From NCBI RefSeq assembly GCF_018739865.1, contig NZ_JADOER010000007.1:1-64000 (forward strand): a DNA stretch of 64,000 nt. The letters run 5' to 3'. The stretch's first letter is position 1. Every line of letters starts with the position of its first letter. A program made the translations under genes and the position numbers. Below are positions 44,419 to 54,123 of this stretch, one piece after another. A model generated the notes under the pieces. It made no database searches, was not told the DNA's origin, and saw only the letters and a program-made list of their open reading frames with translations. Origin of the DNA: Leptothoe kymatousa TAU-MAC 1615. GTDB taxonomy: Bacteria; Cyanobacteriota; Cyanobacteriia; Phormidesmidales; Phormidesmidaceae.

Positions 44419-46140
44419 CTATTTTTTCTTCTTAGATGCAGCTTTTGCCTTCTGCTTTGCTTTCTGCTTTTGACGTCTTGCTGTGGTTTTAGCCTCACGC
44501 TCAGCTTCCAGTTTTTCTAATCGCGCGCGTTCTTTTTCTTCGGCTACTTTATCAAGATAATAATGGTAGTCTCCACGGTATAAACGTAGTTCACCGTCAC
44601 GAATTTCTACGATTTTATTAGCAACTTGGGAAATAAAGAAACGGTCGTGGGAAACAATTAAAACCGTACCGTCATAATCCTTTAATGCCGATTCCAACAT
44701 CTCTTTGGCTGGAATATCTAGGTGATTGGTAGGCTCATCTAAAACCAGAAGGTTAGCGGGCATCAGCAACATTTTAGCCAATGCTAATCTGGCTTTTTCC
44801 CCACCACTTAGGGCCTCAACGGGCTTATAAACCATGTCGCCACTAAACAGGAAACGCCCCAGCAACGTTCTCACTTCTTCGTTTTTCCAAGTGGGCACTT
44901 CGTCATGGATAGTGGCCATGACCGTTTTATGCAGATCTAGGGCCTCTGCTTGATTTTGCTCGAAATAACTGGGGATCACATTGTGCTCGCCGAGTTTAGC
45001 GTCCCCTTCTAGAGGGGCTTCTAACCCCATAATTAGACGCAGTAATGTGGACTTTCCGGCGCCATTAGGCCCCACAAAAGCGATGCGATCGCCCCGCTCA
45101 ATCAATAAGTCAGCCCCGAGAAACAAAATATTATCGCCATAGGTGTGGGTGAGTTCGCTAATTTGAACCACCTCACGCCCACTGCGGGGAGCTGGACTAA
45201 ATTTGAACTGCAGGGTTCTGACATCAGAGATGGGGGCTTCCACCAGTTCAATTTTTTCTAGCTGCTTTTCGCGACTCTTCGCCTGAGTGCTGCGGGTGGC
45301 GCTCGCACGGAAACGATCGACAAAGGTTTGCTGCTTGGCGATCTCCTTTTGCTGGCGCTCGAACGTCGCCTGCTGGGACAGCTTGCTCTCTTCTTTTTGC
45401 GCTAGGTAGGTACTGTAGTTCCCCAGGTATGTGGTGGAGACGCCTCGCTCCGTTTCAACAATCTGGGTACAAAGGCGATCTAAAAATTCACGATCGTGGG
45501 AAACGATCACCATGGGGGTGGTTAAGCTTTTGAGATAGCCCTCTAGCCACTCGATAGTTTCCAAGTCCAAATGGTTGGTCGGCTCGTCTAGGAGGAGCAA
45601 ATCGGGGGCTTTGAGCATGACTTTACCCAGCCCCATGCGCATTTGCCAACCACCGCTAAAGGAACTGACCAAACGCTCCCCATCATCATTCTGGAAGCCC
45701 ATCTCGGGCAAAATTTTCTCAATTTTGGACTCTAAGCCATAGCCATCTAGGGCTTCAAATTTTCGTTGTTCCCGATCCAAGACCTTAATCAACTTTTCAA
45801 GCTCATCGGGATCGGCCGATTCCATTTGCACAGGAATATCAGCTAACTTGTGCTGAACCGCATTGGCTTCTTCAAACACCGTCCAAAATTCTTCACGAAC
45901 GGTGCGGCGCGGATCAACTTCAAATTCTTGGTTGAGGTAGCCGATATGGAGCTCCCCTGGCCGAATCACGTTACCGCTGCTGGGCTCTATTTCACCCATG
46001 ATGATTTTCAGCTGGGTAGACTTTCCGGCGCCATTCACTCCCACTAAGCCAATGCGATTACCCGGTTTGACTTCCCAGGTCACGTCTCGCAATACTTCTC
46101 CAGTGGGATAAACCTTACTAATATTTTCGAGACGGAGCAT
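44419..46140 (-). CDS. ABC-F family ATP-binding protein
   Basis: ABC-F proteins have two ATPase domains and no membrane part; they act on ribosomes in translation or antibiotic protection. The 573 residues hold two full cassettes: GVNGAGKST, SSFSGGWQMR and LLLDEPTNHLD in the first, and GPNGAGKST, EALSGGEKARL and LVLDEPTNHLD in the second. The linker between is charged (RSTQAKSREKQLEKIE). A Lys-rich tail ends the protein (KQKAKAASKKKK), as in Uup/EttA-like members that bind RNA. The start is ATG 46140, since MLRLENISKVY is typical. Confidence 0.95.
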   Translation of the reverse strand: MLRLENISKVYPTGEVLRDVTWEVKPGNRIGLVGVNGAGKSTQLKIIMGEIEPSSGNVIRPGELHIGYLNQEFEVDPRRTVREEFWTVFEEANAVQHKLADIPVQMESADPDELEKLIKVLDREQRKFEALDGYGLESKIEKILPEMGFQNDDGERLVSSFSGGWQMRMGLGKVMLKAPDLLLLDEPTNHLDLETIEWLEGYLKSLTTPMVIVSHDREFLDRLCTQIVETERGVSTTYLGNYSTYLAQKEESKLSQQATFERQQKEIAKQQTFVDRFRASATRSTQAKSREKQLEKIELVEAPISDVRTLQFKFSPAPRSGREVVQISELTHTYGDNILFLGADLLIERGDRIAFVGPNGAGKSTLLRLIMGLEAPLEGDAKLGEHNVIPSYFEQNQAEALDLHKTVMATIHDEVPTWKNEEVRTLLGRFLFSGDMVYKPVEALSGGEKARLALAKMLLMPANLLVLDEPTNHLDIPAKEMLESALKDYDGTVLIVSHDRFFISQVANKIVEIRDGELRLYRGDYHYYLDKVAEEKERARLEKLEAEREAKTTARRQKQKAKQKAKAASKKKK

Positions 46141-46263
46141 AGCTAGTGAGATTACCAACGTTGAACGTATTCATAAACTGTAACAAATATCAACGTACAG
46201 TTGGGTTCTCATTCGCTAGTCAACCATCCAGATTCGCCCCTCAATTCATCCCAGAATGAACCC

Positions 46264-46989
46264 CTAGGGCAGTAATGGGGCAGTGGCAATATCGTCTAAG
46301 CCAATGGATTCTAAAAGTGTTTGCCAGCTTTCGATGGCTTGGGGATCCTGAGGATTCGTCCGTAGCTGTTCTGTTAGGGCTCGCGTGGCATCAAACCAAA
46401 TACTATTTTCAGCTGCGATCGCAGCCTGTGCCACACCAGCACTATCCTCAAGGGACATCATCAAAGCAGGCTCAGGATCTAGCACCTCCACAAAGCCCTC
46501 AGCCGTCATCACCGCAGTCGTGTCATCGGGGCAATAAACATCGACACTCCAGTAGTAATACGTATTTAGCTCTAAAGGAGAAAACCCAGTAGATTGAGCC
46601 AATTCCAGAGTGGCAATTCCCGCCGCTGAACCTGGCACAAACGCAGTTTGATAAACCGGCTGATATATACCATTTTCCTCACTTACCACCTCATAAAGGT
46701 TAAACTCCACGTGGCTGGCATTATTACGGGGCATATACCACTGAAAAGCCGGATAAGGATTGGTCGTATACCCAAGATCATCCACGGGAAATACCGACAT
46801 CAGCTGTGGCGCTTGGGGGTCAGCAATACAACTTGTCCCTAACGGTGAGCGGGTCCCCCCCGACACCCGCACTTGAGGAATACCACGAGGTTTAGGTTTA
46901 TAGGCAGGAAAAGCCTCAGCACTGACCATCGTCAGCATCAGTCCTAACGCCATTAAAGGTACTGTAGACAAAAGGCTAAGAATTTTCAT
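46264..46989 (-). CDS. DUF928 family secreted protein
   Basis: The 241-residue protein matches DUF928, a cyanobacterial family of exported proteins of unknown role. From ATG 46989 there is a signal peptide (MKILSLLSTVPLMALGLML...AEA). The family start PKPRGIPQVRVSGGTR follows, then a beta-rich region with NPYPAFQWYMP and YYYWSVDVYCPDD. Members are often encoded near CHAT or CHASE2 proteins, none of which is seen here. It is divergent from the exported protein gene at 47089. Confidence 0.85.
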   Translation of the reverse strand: MKILSLLSTVPLMALGLMLTMVSAEAFPAYKPKPRGIPQVRVSGGTRSPLGTSCIADPQAPQLMSVFPVDDLGYTTNPYPAFQWYMPRNNASHVEFNLYEVVSEENGIYQPVYQTAFVPGSAAGIATLELAQSTGFSPLELNTYYYWSVDVYCPDDTTAVMTAEGFVEVLDPEPALMMSLEDSAGVAQAAIAAENSIWFDATRALTEQLRTNPQDPQAIESWQTLLESIGLDDIATAPLLP

Positions 46990-47088
46990 GAAAAACCTGC
47001 TCGATGTTGACTTGATGTATTCAAACAGCAAGGTACCTTGAGAAACACATTTCAAGGCTATATGGATTTATTAGGTTAAACCAACATA

Positions 47089-47709
47089 ATGAACTTCAAT
47101 ATTAAGCGGCATACAAGGCAATTATTACTGGCCATGGGCGCTTTTGGGATCGTCCTCGCCGCATCATCACCGGCGTTGTCCACCGCCCCAAGCTACCTAC
47201 AGGCAGCCAGGGATATACGCTTTAAGCCAACTCATACGCCCCCTGAAAGTAAACAGGAACAAGCAACCACTGACGATTTTGACAGCTATAAATCAGAGCA
47301 ATTCACCGTCCTATACCCCAAAACGTGGCAAGCCACCCCCGAAGGCTCCAACAGTGTCGCCATTAGTAGCCCCACCGTTGGAGCCAGTGAACCTATTCGC
47401 ACTGAGATCAAATTACTTCGGGAAGACCCAAACACTGTAGTGCCACAAACCTTAGACCAGCTTTCAGCAGAGGGAGCCTCCATACAACGTTATTCCCTGG
47501 TGAGTGTGGATAATCAGTCCGGCTTTCGCATCTGGTACAACGCGGAAACTGACCAGCAAAGTCTGATGACATTCGTAGGTTACGGCGATCAGCAAACAGC
47601 AATTTTGACCAGCCACTACAACGCCAACGATCCTAATACCGAAGCCATCGTTACTGCATTACACAATTCCTTCACGAATCATTCAGTAGCCCAAGCCATT
47701 ACCCCCTAA
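47089..47709 (+). CDS. Exported protein with PsbP-like appearance
   Basis: The 206-residue product has a signal peptide (MNFNIKRHTRQLLLAMGAFGIVLAAS, cleavage near SSPALS). The mature domain reads YKSEQFTVLYPKTWQATPEG...SVAISSPT and ends in ALHNSFT, a pattern reminiscent of PsbP/DcrB (Mog1-PsbP-like) folds. That similarity is only by eye; the exact role is unknown. It is divergent from the DUF928 gene with a short shared promoter region. Confidence 0.7.
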   Translation: MNFNIKRHTRQLLLAMGAFGIVLAASSPALSTAPSYLQAARDIRFKPTHTPPESKQEQATTDDFDSYKSEQFTVLYPKTWQATPEGSNSVAISSPTVGASEPIRTEIKLLREDPNTVVPQTLDQLSAEGASIQRYSLVSVDNQSGFRIWYNAETDQQSLMTFVGYGDQQTAILTSHYNANDPNTEAIVTALHNSFTNHSVAQAITP

Positions 47710-47813
47710 GGAAGCACAACCTGCGGCCCTAATGCCCTAATATGGCCCTGGCCAATCACCAGTCGATCCCGTATCGCCACGGTTCATCCACTACATCCGT
47801 CCTATGCAAAATC

Positions 47814-48368
47814 TCACTGCCGACGTGTGTAGTAAGAAACTTCTAAATCAGCACACCAGCCCGCATTAGTACTCTCATAGAGAAAAACAGCATCTACACG
47901 AAAATATCGCCCATCGTGAAAAATACAATCACCCACCCGAGGAATGATGGGATATACCGCAAACCATAAATAATCCCGACTCGGCATATTGGTATTGGTA
48001 GGCATAGGGATTTTAGCCAAAACCTGCACCTTATAGCCATTGCCCGTGTAGCTCGGCACTGGCGGAGGGGAGCTAGTCGGTGTTTTCTTTTTAGTTTTGG
48101 TACGCGATTTAACCGCTGCAGCCTTAGATACCTTGGAAGCCGATTTAGCTGATTTACCTGACTTGATAGCTGATTTTGGTTTAGATCCAGCCTCAGGCGG
48201 CGTTTTTTTAGACACTTTAGGCAACGCCTCTGGTTCCTCAACCAGGTCTGGCGGAGTTTTGCGCAACGGCGGCTGGCGCTTTGGCTCCGGCGCAGGGGGA
48301 GCCTTTTTCTTAGAGGCACCCTGCATAAAGGGATTGCTGATAAACGAATTACCTTGGGAATCAGCCAT
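47814..48368 (-). CDS. Protein with basic disordered N-terminus and unknown C-terminal domain
   Basis: The 184-residue protein has a long Lys/Pro/Ala/Ser-rich low-complexity region (about residues 18-108), which suggests disorder and possible nucleic-acid contact. The last 75 residues form a compact domain with YKVQVLAKIPMPT, PIIPRVGDCIFHDGRYFRVDAVFLY and WCADLEVSYY. The C-terminal part may be conserved, but I do not recognise it. It is monocistronic. Confidence 0.7.
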   Translation of the reverse strand: MADSQGNSFISNPFMQGASKKKAPPAPEPKRQPPLRKTPPDLVEEPEALPKVSKKTPPEAGSKPKSAIKSGKSAKSASKVSKAAAVKSRTKTKKKTPTSSPPPVPSYTGNGYKVQVLAKIPMPTNTNMPSRDYLWFAVYPIIPRVGDCIFHDGRYFRVDAVFLYESTNAGWCADLEVSYYTRRQ

Positions 48369-48725
48369 GGTGGCCCCTAACAGATCTCGTGGCTAACCTA
48401 GCATAGGTCAGGAAATTTCATCGAAAAACCCAATTTTTTCCACCAGTCACAAAAAAGCGATGCAAAATGATAAAGCCATAGACTAAACAACCTAGCGTTG
48501 CTGATCCAAACTATGATTGCAGCGCTACTGCTCTTCGGGATGCTTTAATCTGTCACATACAGAGGTCTGACCAGTTAGAGCGAGCGGTTCATGCCCTAAA
48601 TCAGCTAACGATGTGATTACAGCGCAAAGCAATTGAACCACCCCATGGTTTTGGTTTGCAGCTTAGTTGATCATCACAGCACTCCATTCCCCTTAACCAC
48701 CTGCGTTACAAAGAGACGCCTCAGC
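48369..48725. other. Spacer before the AAA ATPase gene
   Basis: I see no gene in these 357 bp. The ATPase frame stays open back to 48633, but the extra 31 residues look unlike a protein start. Confidence 0.45.
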
Positions 48726-50096
48726 ATGCTTTATTCATCGGGCTCGCGTTCAGTTAATCTCACCTATTTAATCCTAGAAGCGCTGAGGATGTCCCCCGCA
48801 TCCATTCCTTACTATGTCAGTCAGTTTTTAACAGAAAGTTTCCCAGGCAAGGCGATTGTTGAAGGAGATAGCTATTACTTTGATCTGCGCAAATTCTCTG
48901 AAGAAGGCCTATGCACGACTGAAGTGATCAGCACCGTCAGTTTACCGCCAGGCTATGCCGCCAGCGATCAAACTACAACGGTACATAACCATGTAATGAC
49001 GCTCTGGGATGCAAAAAAACAAGACTTCCGGTACGAACAAAAGAATTTTTGTTTTGAAGTCACCTGGCAAGAGCACACATTAGTCGTCCTGCAACTCTCA
49101 TGGCCCCAGGGTTACTTTGATGATTGCCGCTACTACTGGATATTGGCAGACACCCTCGACACCGCCAAGGATTTTTTTGCCACCGTTTGTCGCTGGAATT
49201 CTCAAATTAGGGAAGAAGTTCTGGTATTTGAAGGAGGATTTTGGCAGAAAAATCGCGATCTTTACGCATCTATTCAAAACGCCACCCTCGATAATTTAGT
49301 CCTGGCAGGCACCTTAAAAGAGGATATTTACGAAGATGCGCAACGCTTTTTCGAATCCCGCACCATGTACGCCGAATACAATGTGCCTTGGAAACGAGGG
49401 CTTTTATTTATTGGTCCCCCCGGAAACGGTAAGACCCATATGGTGAAATCCCTAGTCAATTCCCTCGGATACCCCTGTCTATATATCAAAAGCTTTAAAA
49501 CGCGCCAGAGTACTGACACTGACAATATGCGGCTAGCCTTCAATCGAGTGCGAGAAGCAGCGCCTTGCATTGTGGTGATTGAAGATTTAGATGCTTTAGT
49601 TGACGATGAGAACCGATCCTTCTTTTTAAATGAACTGGATGGCTTTGCCTTAAACGATGGTGTCCTGATGATTGCGTCTACCAATCACCCAGAACGGTTG
49701 GATATTGCCATCCTAGAAAGGCCGAGTCGGTTTGACCGCAAGTACCATTTCGATGCCCCCAATGAAGCAGATCGAGTCGCCTATCTAAAGCTTTGGAACC
49801 AAAAGTTAAAGACAGCAATGCAGCTCTCCATCGCAGATATTGAAAAAATCGCGGCCAACTCAAACAACTTTTCCTACGCTTATCTCAAGGAGCTTTTACT
49901 ATCGGCCAGCATGGTCTGGGTACAGCAACGCACGCCAGGTACCATGGCATCCATCATGGATAAACAGTTAGAAAAACTCAAGGTACAAATGGAGAGCGAA
50001 TCGTCTGAAGCCAAAGCAACCGACAAGGAAGCGCCATCGGAGCTAAATGGAGCCACAACAGCCCAAACTGAAACAGAAGAAAACAAAAAGAATTAA
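48726..50096 (+). CDS. AAA-family ATPase
   Basis: The 456-residue product has an N-terminal region of about 220 residues without recognisable motifs and a classical AAA domain. Walker A is GPPGNGKTH near residue 230, Walker B is CIVVIEDLDAL, sensor 1 is MIASTNHPERLD, and the arginine-finger region is RPSRFDRKYHF. The C-terminal tail is Ser/Glu/Thr-rich. The AAA core resembles CDC48/BCS1-type remodelling ATPases. Targets are unknown. Start ATG 48726 chosen; upstream ATG at 48633 possible. Confidence 0.88.
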   Translation: MLYSSGSRSVNLTYLILEALRMSPASIPYYVSQFLTESFPGKAIVEGDSYYFDLRKFSEEGLCTTEVISTVSLPPGYAASDQTTTVHNHVMTLWDAKKQDFRYEQKNFCFEVTWQEHTLVVLQLSWPQGYFDDCRYYWILADTLDTAKDFFATVCRWNSQIREEVLVFEGGFWQKNRDLYASIQNATLDNLVLAGTLKEDIYEDAQRFFESRTMYAEYNVPWKRGLLFIGPPGNGKTHMVKSLVNSLGYPCLYIKSFKTRQSTDTDNMRLAFNRVREAAPCIVVIEDLDALVDDENRSFFLNELDGFALNDGVLMIASTNHPERLDIAILERPSRFDRKYHFDAPNEADRVAYLKLWNQKLKTAMQLSIADIEKIAANSNNFSYAYLKELLLSASMVWVQQRTPGTMASIMDKQLEKLKVQMESESSEAKATDKEAPSELNGATTAQTETEENKKN

Positions 50097-50194
50097 TCTA
50101 TCCATATCCAATCCGAATTTAGTAAGCCCGATTCAAAATAGGCACTCCTGAAAGGGACACTCCACTGTGGCGGCCCTTCAATATCGGAAACTAT

Positions 50195-50650
50195 CTAGTC
50201 GGATGGCACGTTCTGTAAGTAATGCACTAGGGCACGTAAACCTAGGTAGTAGCTATTGACGCCGAACCCACAGATTTGGCCAACAGCTACGGGCGCAATG
50301 TAAGAATGATGCCGAAACGGTTCACGCTGATGAATATTGCTTAAATGAACTTCTACCGTGGGAATCGACACGGCTGAAATGGCATCGCGAATAGCAACAC
50401 TGGTGTGAGTATAGGCACCGGGATTGATCACAATCCCCTGATGCTGATCAACTGCATCTTGGATAGCATCAACCAAATCACCTTCGTGATTTGACTGATA
50501 GCAGCTAAGTTTCACACCTAATTCTTGGGCCAATAACAAAAGAGCCTGATTGACATCTTCAAGGGTATTTCTACCGTAGATCTCAGGCTCTCGTTTACCA
50601 AGCATATTCAAATTTGGGCCATGAAGCACTAAAAGACTGTTCAACTGCAT
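50195..50650 (-). CDS. aroQ: Type II 3-dehydroquinate dehydratase
   Basis: AroQ dehydrates 3-dehydroquinate to 3-dehydroshikimate in the shikimate pathway. The 151 residues show [18 protein letters not shown] (active-site lid), [30 protein letters not shown], and [18 protein letters not shown], all family marks. The length is normal. A short arginine-tailed protein gene lies upstream on the same strand. Confidence 0.96.
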   Translation of the reverse strand: MQLNSLLVLHGPNLNMLGKREPEIYGRNTLEDVNQALLLLAQELGVKLSCYQSNHEGDLVDAIQDAVDQHQGIVINPGAYTHTSVAIRDAISAVSIPTVEVHLSNIHQREPFRHHSYIAPVAVGQICGFGVNSYYLGLRALVHYLQNVPSD

Positions 50651-50749
50651 ACGTAGAAACTAAGCGTTGAATAATATCAAAAGCAGTTGGACAAAAACAC
50701 CTACGCGTTTAACGCTAAGTGAACTAGCTCAAGCGTAGTGCTTCGAGTG

Positions 50750-50887
50750 TTAGCGGCGGCGACGATCATTGACAGGAACAGGGATAGGAATTGCTTCCGG
50801 CTCCGGCTGTGCTGAAGGCCCAAGTAAAGAGTCAAGCACTCGATTTACCCAGTTCTTCAACTTTTCCAGAATTTTGCCAATATCCAT
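50750..50887 (-). CDS. 45-residue protein with amphipathic helix and arginine tail
   Basis: The frame runs from ATG at 50887 to TAA at 50750. The first ~22 residues (MDIGKILEKLKNWVNRVLDSLL) form a likely amphipathic helix; the middle is Pro/Glu-rich (PEPEAIPIPVPV), and the end is NDRRRR. Codon use looks coding. It could attach to membranes or another protein. The family is unknown to me. It lies 100 bp upstream of aroQ. Confidence 0.55.
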   Translation of the reverse strand: MDIGKILEKLKNWVNRVLDSLLGPSAQPEPEAIPIPVPVNDRRRR

Positions 50888-51067
50888 GAGCCAGGATGCT
50901 CCTAATTCAATCTGGTTAAGCATTTGTGTAAAACCATTATAGGTTTCACTAATAGCAAATCAACTCGAAGTGAACTTCAGTTAAGTTACTTGTGGGAGTA
51001 TTCACTATGATAACGAATTGTAAGAAATGATCAAGGTAGGGGGATCCCTATAGACTGAGCAGCGGGA

Positions 51068-52324
51068 TTAATTTTGCCCCAGCAGCATACGCCGCAGAAC
51101 ATCTAGGGCCGTATTACGACTCATCAAACGAATCCACTCCCGATCTTTTGTGCGGCCAAATCGACATTCTAGATGACGCGTTTCTAAGGCATTCGCAATG
51201 CCAATATATACCAAGCCTACGGGTTTATCCCCACTTCCCCCGTCTGGTCCTGCTATGCCGGTAATACTGATGCCCCAGTCAGTCGCGAGTTGTTGGCGCA
51301 CCCCTACGGCCATTTGTTCAGCGACGATGGCGCTCACGGCCCCTTGCTCTGCTAAGGTCTGGGAAGATACACCCAGGAGGTTTGCCTTAATGCGATTGTC
51401 ATAGGCGATTACCCCTCCCATAAAATAGGCAGAACTACCGGGGACAGACGTTATCATTGCCCCCAATCCGCCTCCAGTACAGGATTCAGCAACGGCTAAT
51501 GTGGATTGACGGGCGCGGAGCAATTGCCCCACAGCATGTCCTAAGGTCTCGTTATCTTCGCCAAAGCAGTCATCCCCGCCAATCTGCTTTAGCTGTTGAG
51601 CTACAGGGGCAATGAGCTGCTGGGCAGCTTCCATTGATTTTGCTTTAGCAGAAATTCGTAGCTTAATGACTCCGTCACTCGCGTAGGGGGCAACGGTAGG
51701 ATTTTCGAGTTTCAAAAAATCATCCACTTTCGCCGCCAGCCCCGATTCGCTCGTACCCCAAAATTTGAGAGTGCGACTGTGGATGATGCCCTGACTCCAG
51801 CCCTGGGCTTGCACATAGGAAATGGCCGTGGCGTTCCACATTGCATAAAGCTCCCGAGGCACGCCCGGAAACGTCATCAGATGTAAGCCGGATCTTGGCT
51901 GCCATAACAATCCGGGAGCCGTGCCTTGGGGGTTGGGTAGGACATCTGCCCCCTCGGGTAAGAGCGCTTGCTTGCGATTATTCGCAGTCATCGTGCGACC
52001 CCGCTGGGCAAATTTTGCCGTAATATCGGCTAAAACGTCAGCATTTTCGACTAAGGGGACGCCAAAAAAGTCGGCGATAGTTGCCGTTGTCAGGTCATCA
52101 GGTGTGGGGCCCAGTCCCCCGGTGAAGATAATCAGTCGGGCTCGCTCACAGGCAATGGCAATGGCCCGCGCTAGGCGTAGAGGATTGTCACCGACCACCG
52201 TTTGGTAATGATGGGCAATGCCCAAATTCGCTAGCTGTTGAGCTAAATACTGGGCATTGGTGTTGAGAATATCCCCCAGCAAAAGCTCGGTGCCCACACA
52301 TATAATTTCTGCACTGCCGGTCAT
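51068..52324 (-). CDS. cinA: CinA-like nicotinamide-nucleotide amidase / competence-damage protein
   Basis: The 418-residue protein has an N-terminal MoCF-like domain (AEIICVGTELLLGDILNTN, IIFTGGLGPTPDDLT) and a C-terminal CinA domain (LAVAESCTGGGLGAMITSVPGSSAYFMGGVIAYDN, ...GISITGIAGPDGGSGDKPVGLVYIG), both intact. CinA-type enzymes hydrolyse nicotinamide mononucleotide or ADP-ribose in NAD recycling. It is on the minus strand, divergent from the glycosyltransferase gene. Confidence 0.95.
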   Translation of the reverse strand: MTGSAEIICVGTELLLGDILNTNAQYLAQQLANLGIAHHYQTVVGDNPLRLARAIAIACERARLIIFTGGLGPTPDDLTTATIADFFGVPLVENADVLADITAKFAQRGRTMTANNRKQALLPEGADVLPNPQGTAPGLLWQPRSGLHLMTFPGVPRELYAMWNATAISYVQAQGWSQGIIHSRTLKFWGTSESGLAAKVDDFLKLENPTVAPYASDGVIKLRISAKAKSMEAAQQLIAPVAQQLKQIGGDDCFGEDNETLGHAVGQLLRARQSTLAVAESCTGGGLGAMITSVPGSSAYFMGGVIAYDNRIKANLLGVSSQTLAEQGAVSAIVAEQMAVGVRQQLATDWGISITGIAGPDGGSGDKPVGLVYIGIANALETRHLECRFGRTKDREWIRLMSRNTALDVLRRMLLGQN

Positions 52325-52548
52325 GGTTTAGATGTGGGGGAAAGCTACGTTAGCAAAACGAGGCCGCAGCCCCTATTTTGGTTGATGGTAAAGCATTTTT
52401 AGATAGTTTGATGATACTTAAATATGCGACGTTGCGGCTCTTCGGTAGTCATGTCATCGACCAGAGATGGCTGATCAGGTCTTATCTGATCGCGTCATCT
52501 TCATAAATTAACGAACGGCCACTATGAAAAGGAGCACGAGTTGAGAGC

Positions 52549-54111
52549 ATGCAACGTGCAAAAGATTCATCCCCGGGGCAACACGCATCCTGGCCACAGT
52601 GGCTTTTGGCTATCTTGTTGGGCTCGTGGTGTCTACGGCTGTTGATCGCGTGGCTCTTGCCACCTGGGTTTGATGAGGCTTATTACTTTCTGTATACCCA
52701 GCATTGGGATTGGAGCTACTTTGACCATCCTGTGATGGTAGCTGTGACCACCGCCCTAGGCCCCTGGGTAACGGGCTATATTTCACCCCTAACGCTGCGA
52801 CTAGGGGCGCTGTTGCTATATGGCCTGAGTACAGGACTGTTGTACTTGATTGGTGGCCGATTGTTTAATCGAACCGTGGGGATGTGGAGTGTTGCGATCG
52901 CATCCCTATGCCCCTTGTTTATCCTCAGCTTTGGAGTGCTAGCGGCCCCCGACAACGCCCTAATTTTTTGGTGGACAGCGGTGATGTATGTGGCCGCAAT
53001 CGAATTTTTTCCGCAGCACAAGCCCTACCAACCCACAGCCAAAATCGCCCTCATAGGCTTACTGCTGGGGTTAGTGTGTCTCAGTAAATACCACGGATTT
53101 ATTCTCGGCCTTAGCCTGGTAGGGTTTTGCGCCACTAGCCAGCAGCACCGACGGGCGCTGATTTCTCCATGGACCATTGTTGCCCTGGGGCTATTTAGCC
53201 TGACGCTGACACCGTTGATCTACTGGAATGCTCAAAACGAATGGTTATCGTTTGGCTTCCATCTATCTAGTCGGTTCGATGGCACCACAGCCACCACCCG
53301 CTTTAACGTCCTGACAATGGTGGGCGTGTGGCTAGTGGGGGTTGCTTATTTATTTCCATCGCTGGGCTTTCCGCTTTGGTGGGTGAGTGGTCGCAGCCTA
53401 TTTAATCTGGGAGATTTACGCCACCGGTTTTTGCTCTGGATGGGGTTACCCATTGCCCTGGGGTTTACGTTGCTCGGTGGGATCACCCATGTCTATCCTG
53501 CCTGGCCTGCACCAGGCTTATGGAGCTTAAGTGTGCTCCTGGCAGCGGCCATGGCCCACTGGCCGCTGCGTACGCTCCAACGCTGGCTAGTGAGCAGTGC
53601 CATCGTCATGGCCACGTTACTGACGGTGGCGTTAGGCCACATCAGCCTAGGAACGTTGCAGCAGCCAGGAGGATGGTTGGCCCTACTCCCTCCGGAAACA
53701 GATCCCACAACGACGCTGATCGATGTGGTTCAGCTACGGCGTCAACTTCAAAGCAACGGATTGGAGGCTGCGATCGCAGCCGCAGACATTGTCATCACCA
53801 ACGAGTTTTGGCTCAGTGGCTACGTTGATATGGCCATTAGCCCCTTAACCCCAGCCCCGGTGATGGCCTTGACCCAAGATCCACGGGGCCATGCAGTGTG
53901 GTTCAAACCCCAGAATTGGCTAGGTCAATCCGCCCTATTCCTTACCATCGCCGACTATAGCCAAGCCGAAATTCGCGCCACCTATGCCCCGTACTTTGAA
54001 AAATTTGATCTGATAGATAGCATCACCACACAGCGCGCCAACGCCACCACCGAAACGTTTTACCTATATGACCTAGGTAACGTTATTCAAGCTTATGAAT
54101 ACCCCTATTAA
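52549..54111 (+). CDS. Glycosyltransferase family 39-like membrane protein
   Basis: The 520-residue polytopic protein has about ten TM helices. It resembles PMT/ArnT-type transferases that use polyprenyl-phosphate sugars. The first periplasmic loop contains the acidic motif PPGFDEAYYFLYTQHWDWSYFDHPVMVA, where the conserved DE and DHP residues of GT39 lie. The last ~130 residues are a soluble domain. Acceptor and sugar are unknown. Next gene on the opposite strand is a polyprenyl-phosphate sugar transferase, which is a suggestive neighbour. Confidence 0.87.
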   Translation: MQRAKDSSPGQHASWPQWLLAILLGSWCLRLLIAWLLPPGFDEAYYFLYTQHWDWSYFDHPVMVAVTTALGPWVTGYISPLTLRLGALLLYGLSTGLLYLIGGRLFNRTVGMWSVAIASLCPLFILSFGVLAAPDNALIFWWTAVMYVAAIEFFPQHKPYQPTAKIALIGLLLGLVCLSKYHGFILGLSLVGFCATSQQHRRALISPWTIVALGLFSLTLTPLIYWNAQNEWLSFGFHLSSRFDGTTATTRFNVLTMVGVWLVGVAYLFPSLGFPLWWVSGRSLFNLGDLRHRFLLWMGLPIALGFTLLGGITHVYPAWPAPGLWSLSVLLAAAMAHWPLRTLQRWLVSSAIVMATLLTVALGHISLGTLQQPGGWLALLPPETDPTTTLIDVVQLRRQLQSNGLEAAIAAADIVITNEFWLSGYVDMAISPLTPAPVMALTQDPRGHAVWFKPQNWLGQSALFLTIADYSQAEIRATYAPYFEKFDLIDSITTQRANATTETFYLYDLGNVIQAYEYPY

Positions 54112-54123
54112 ACGAGCGGCGGC

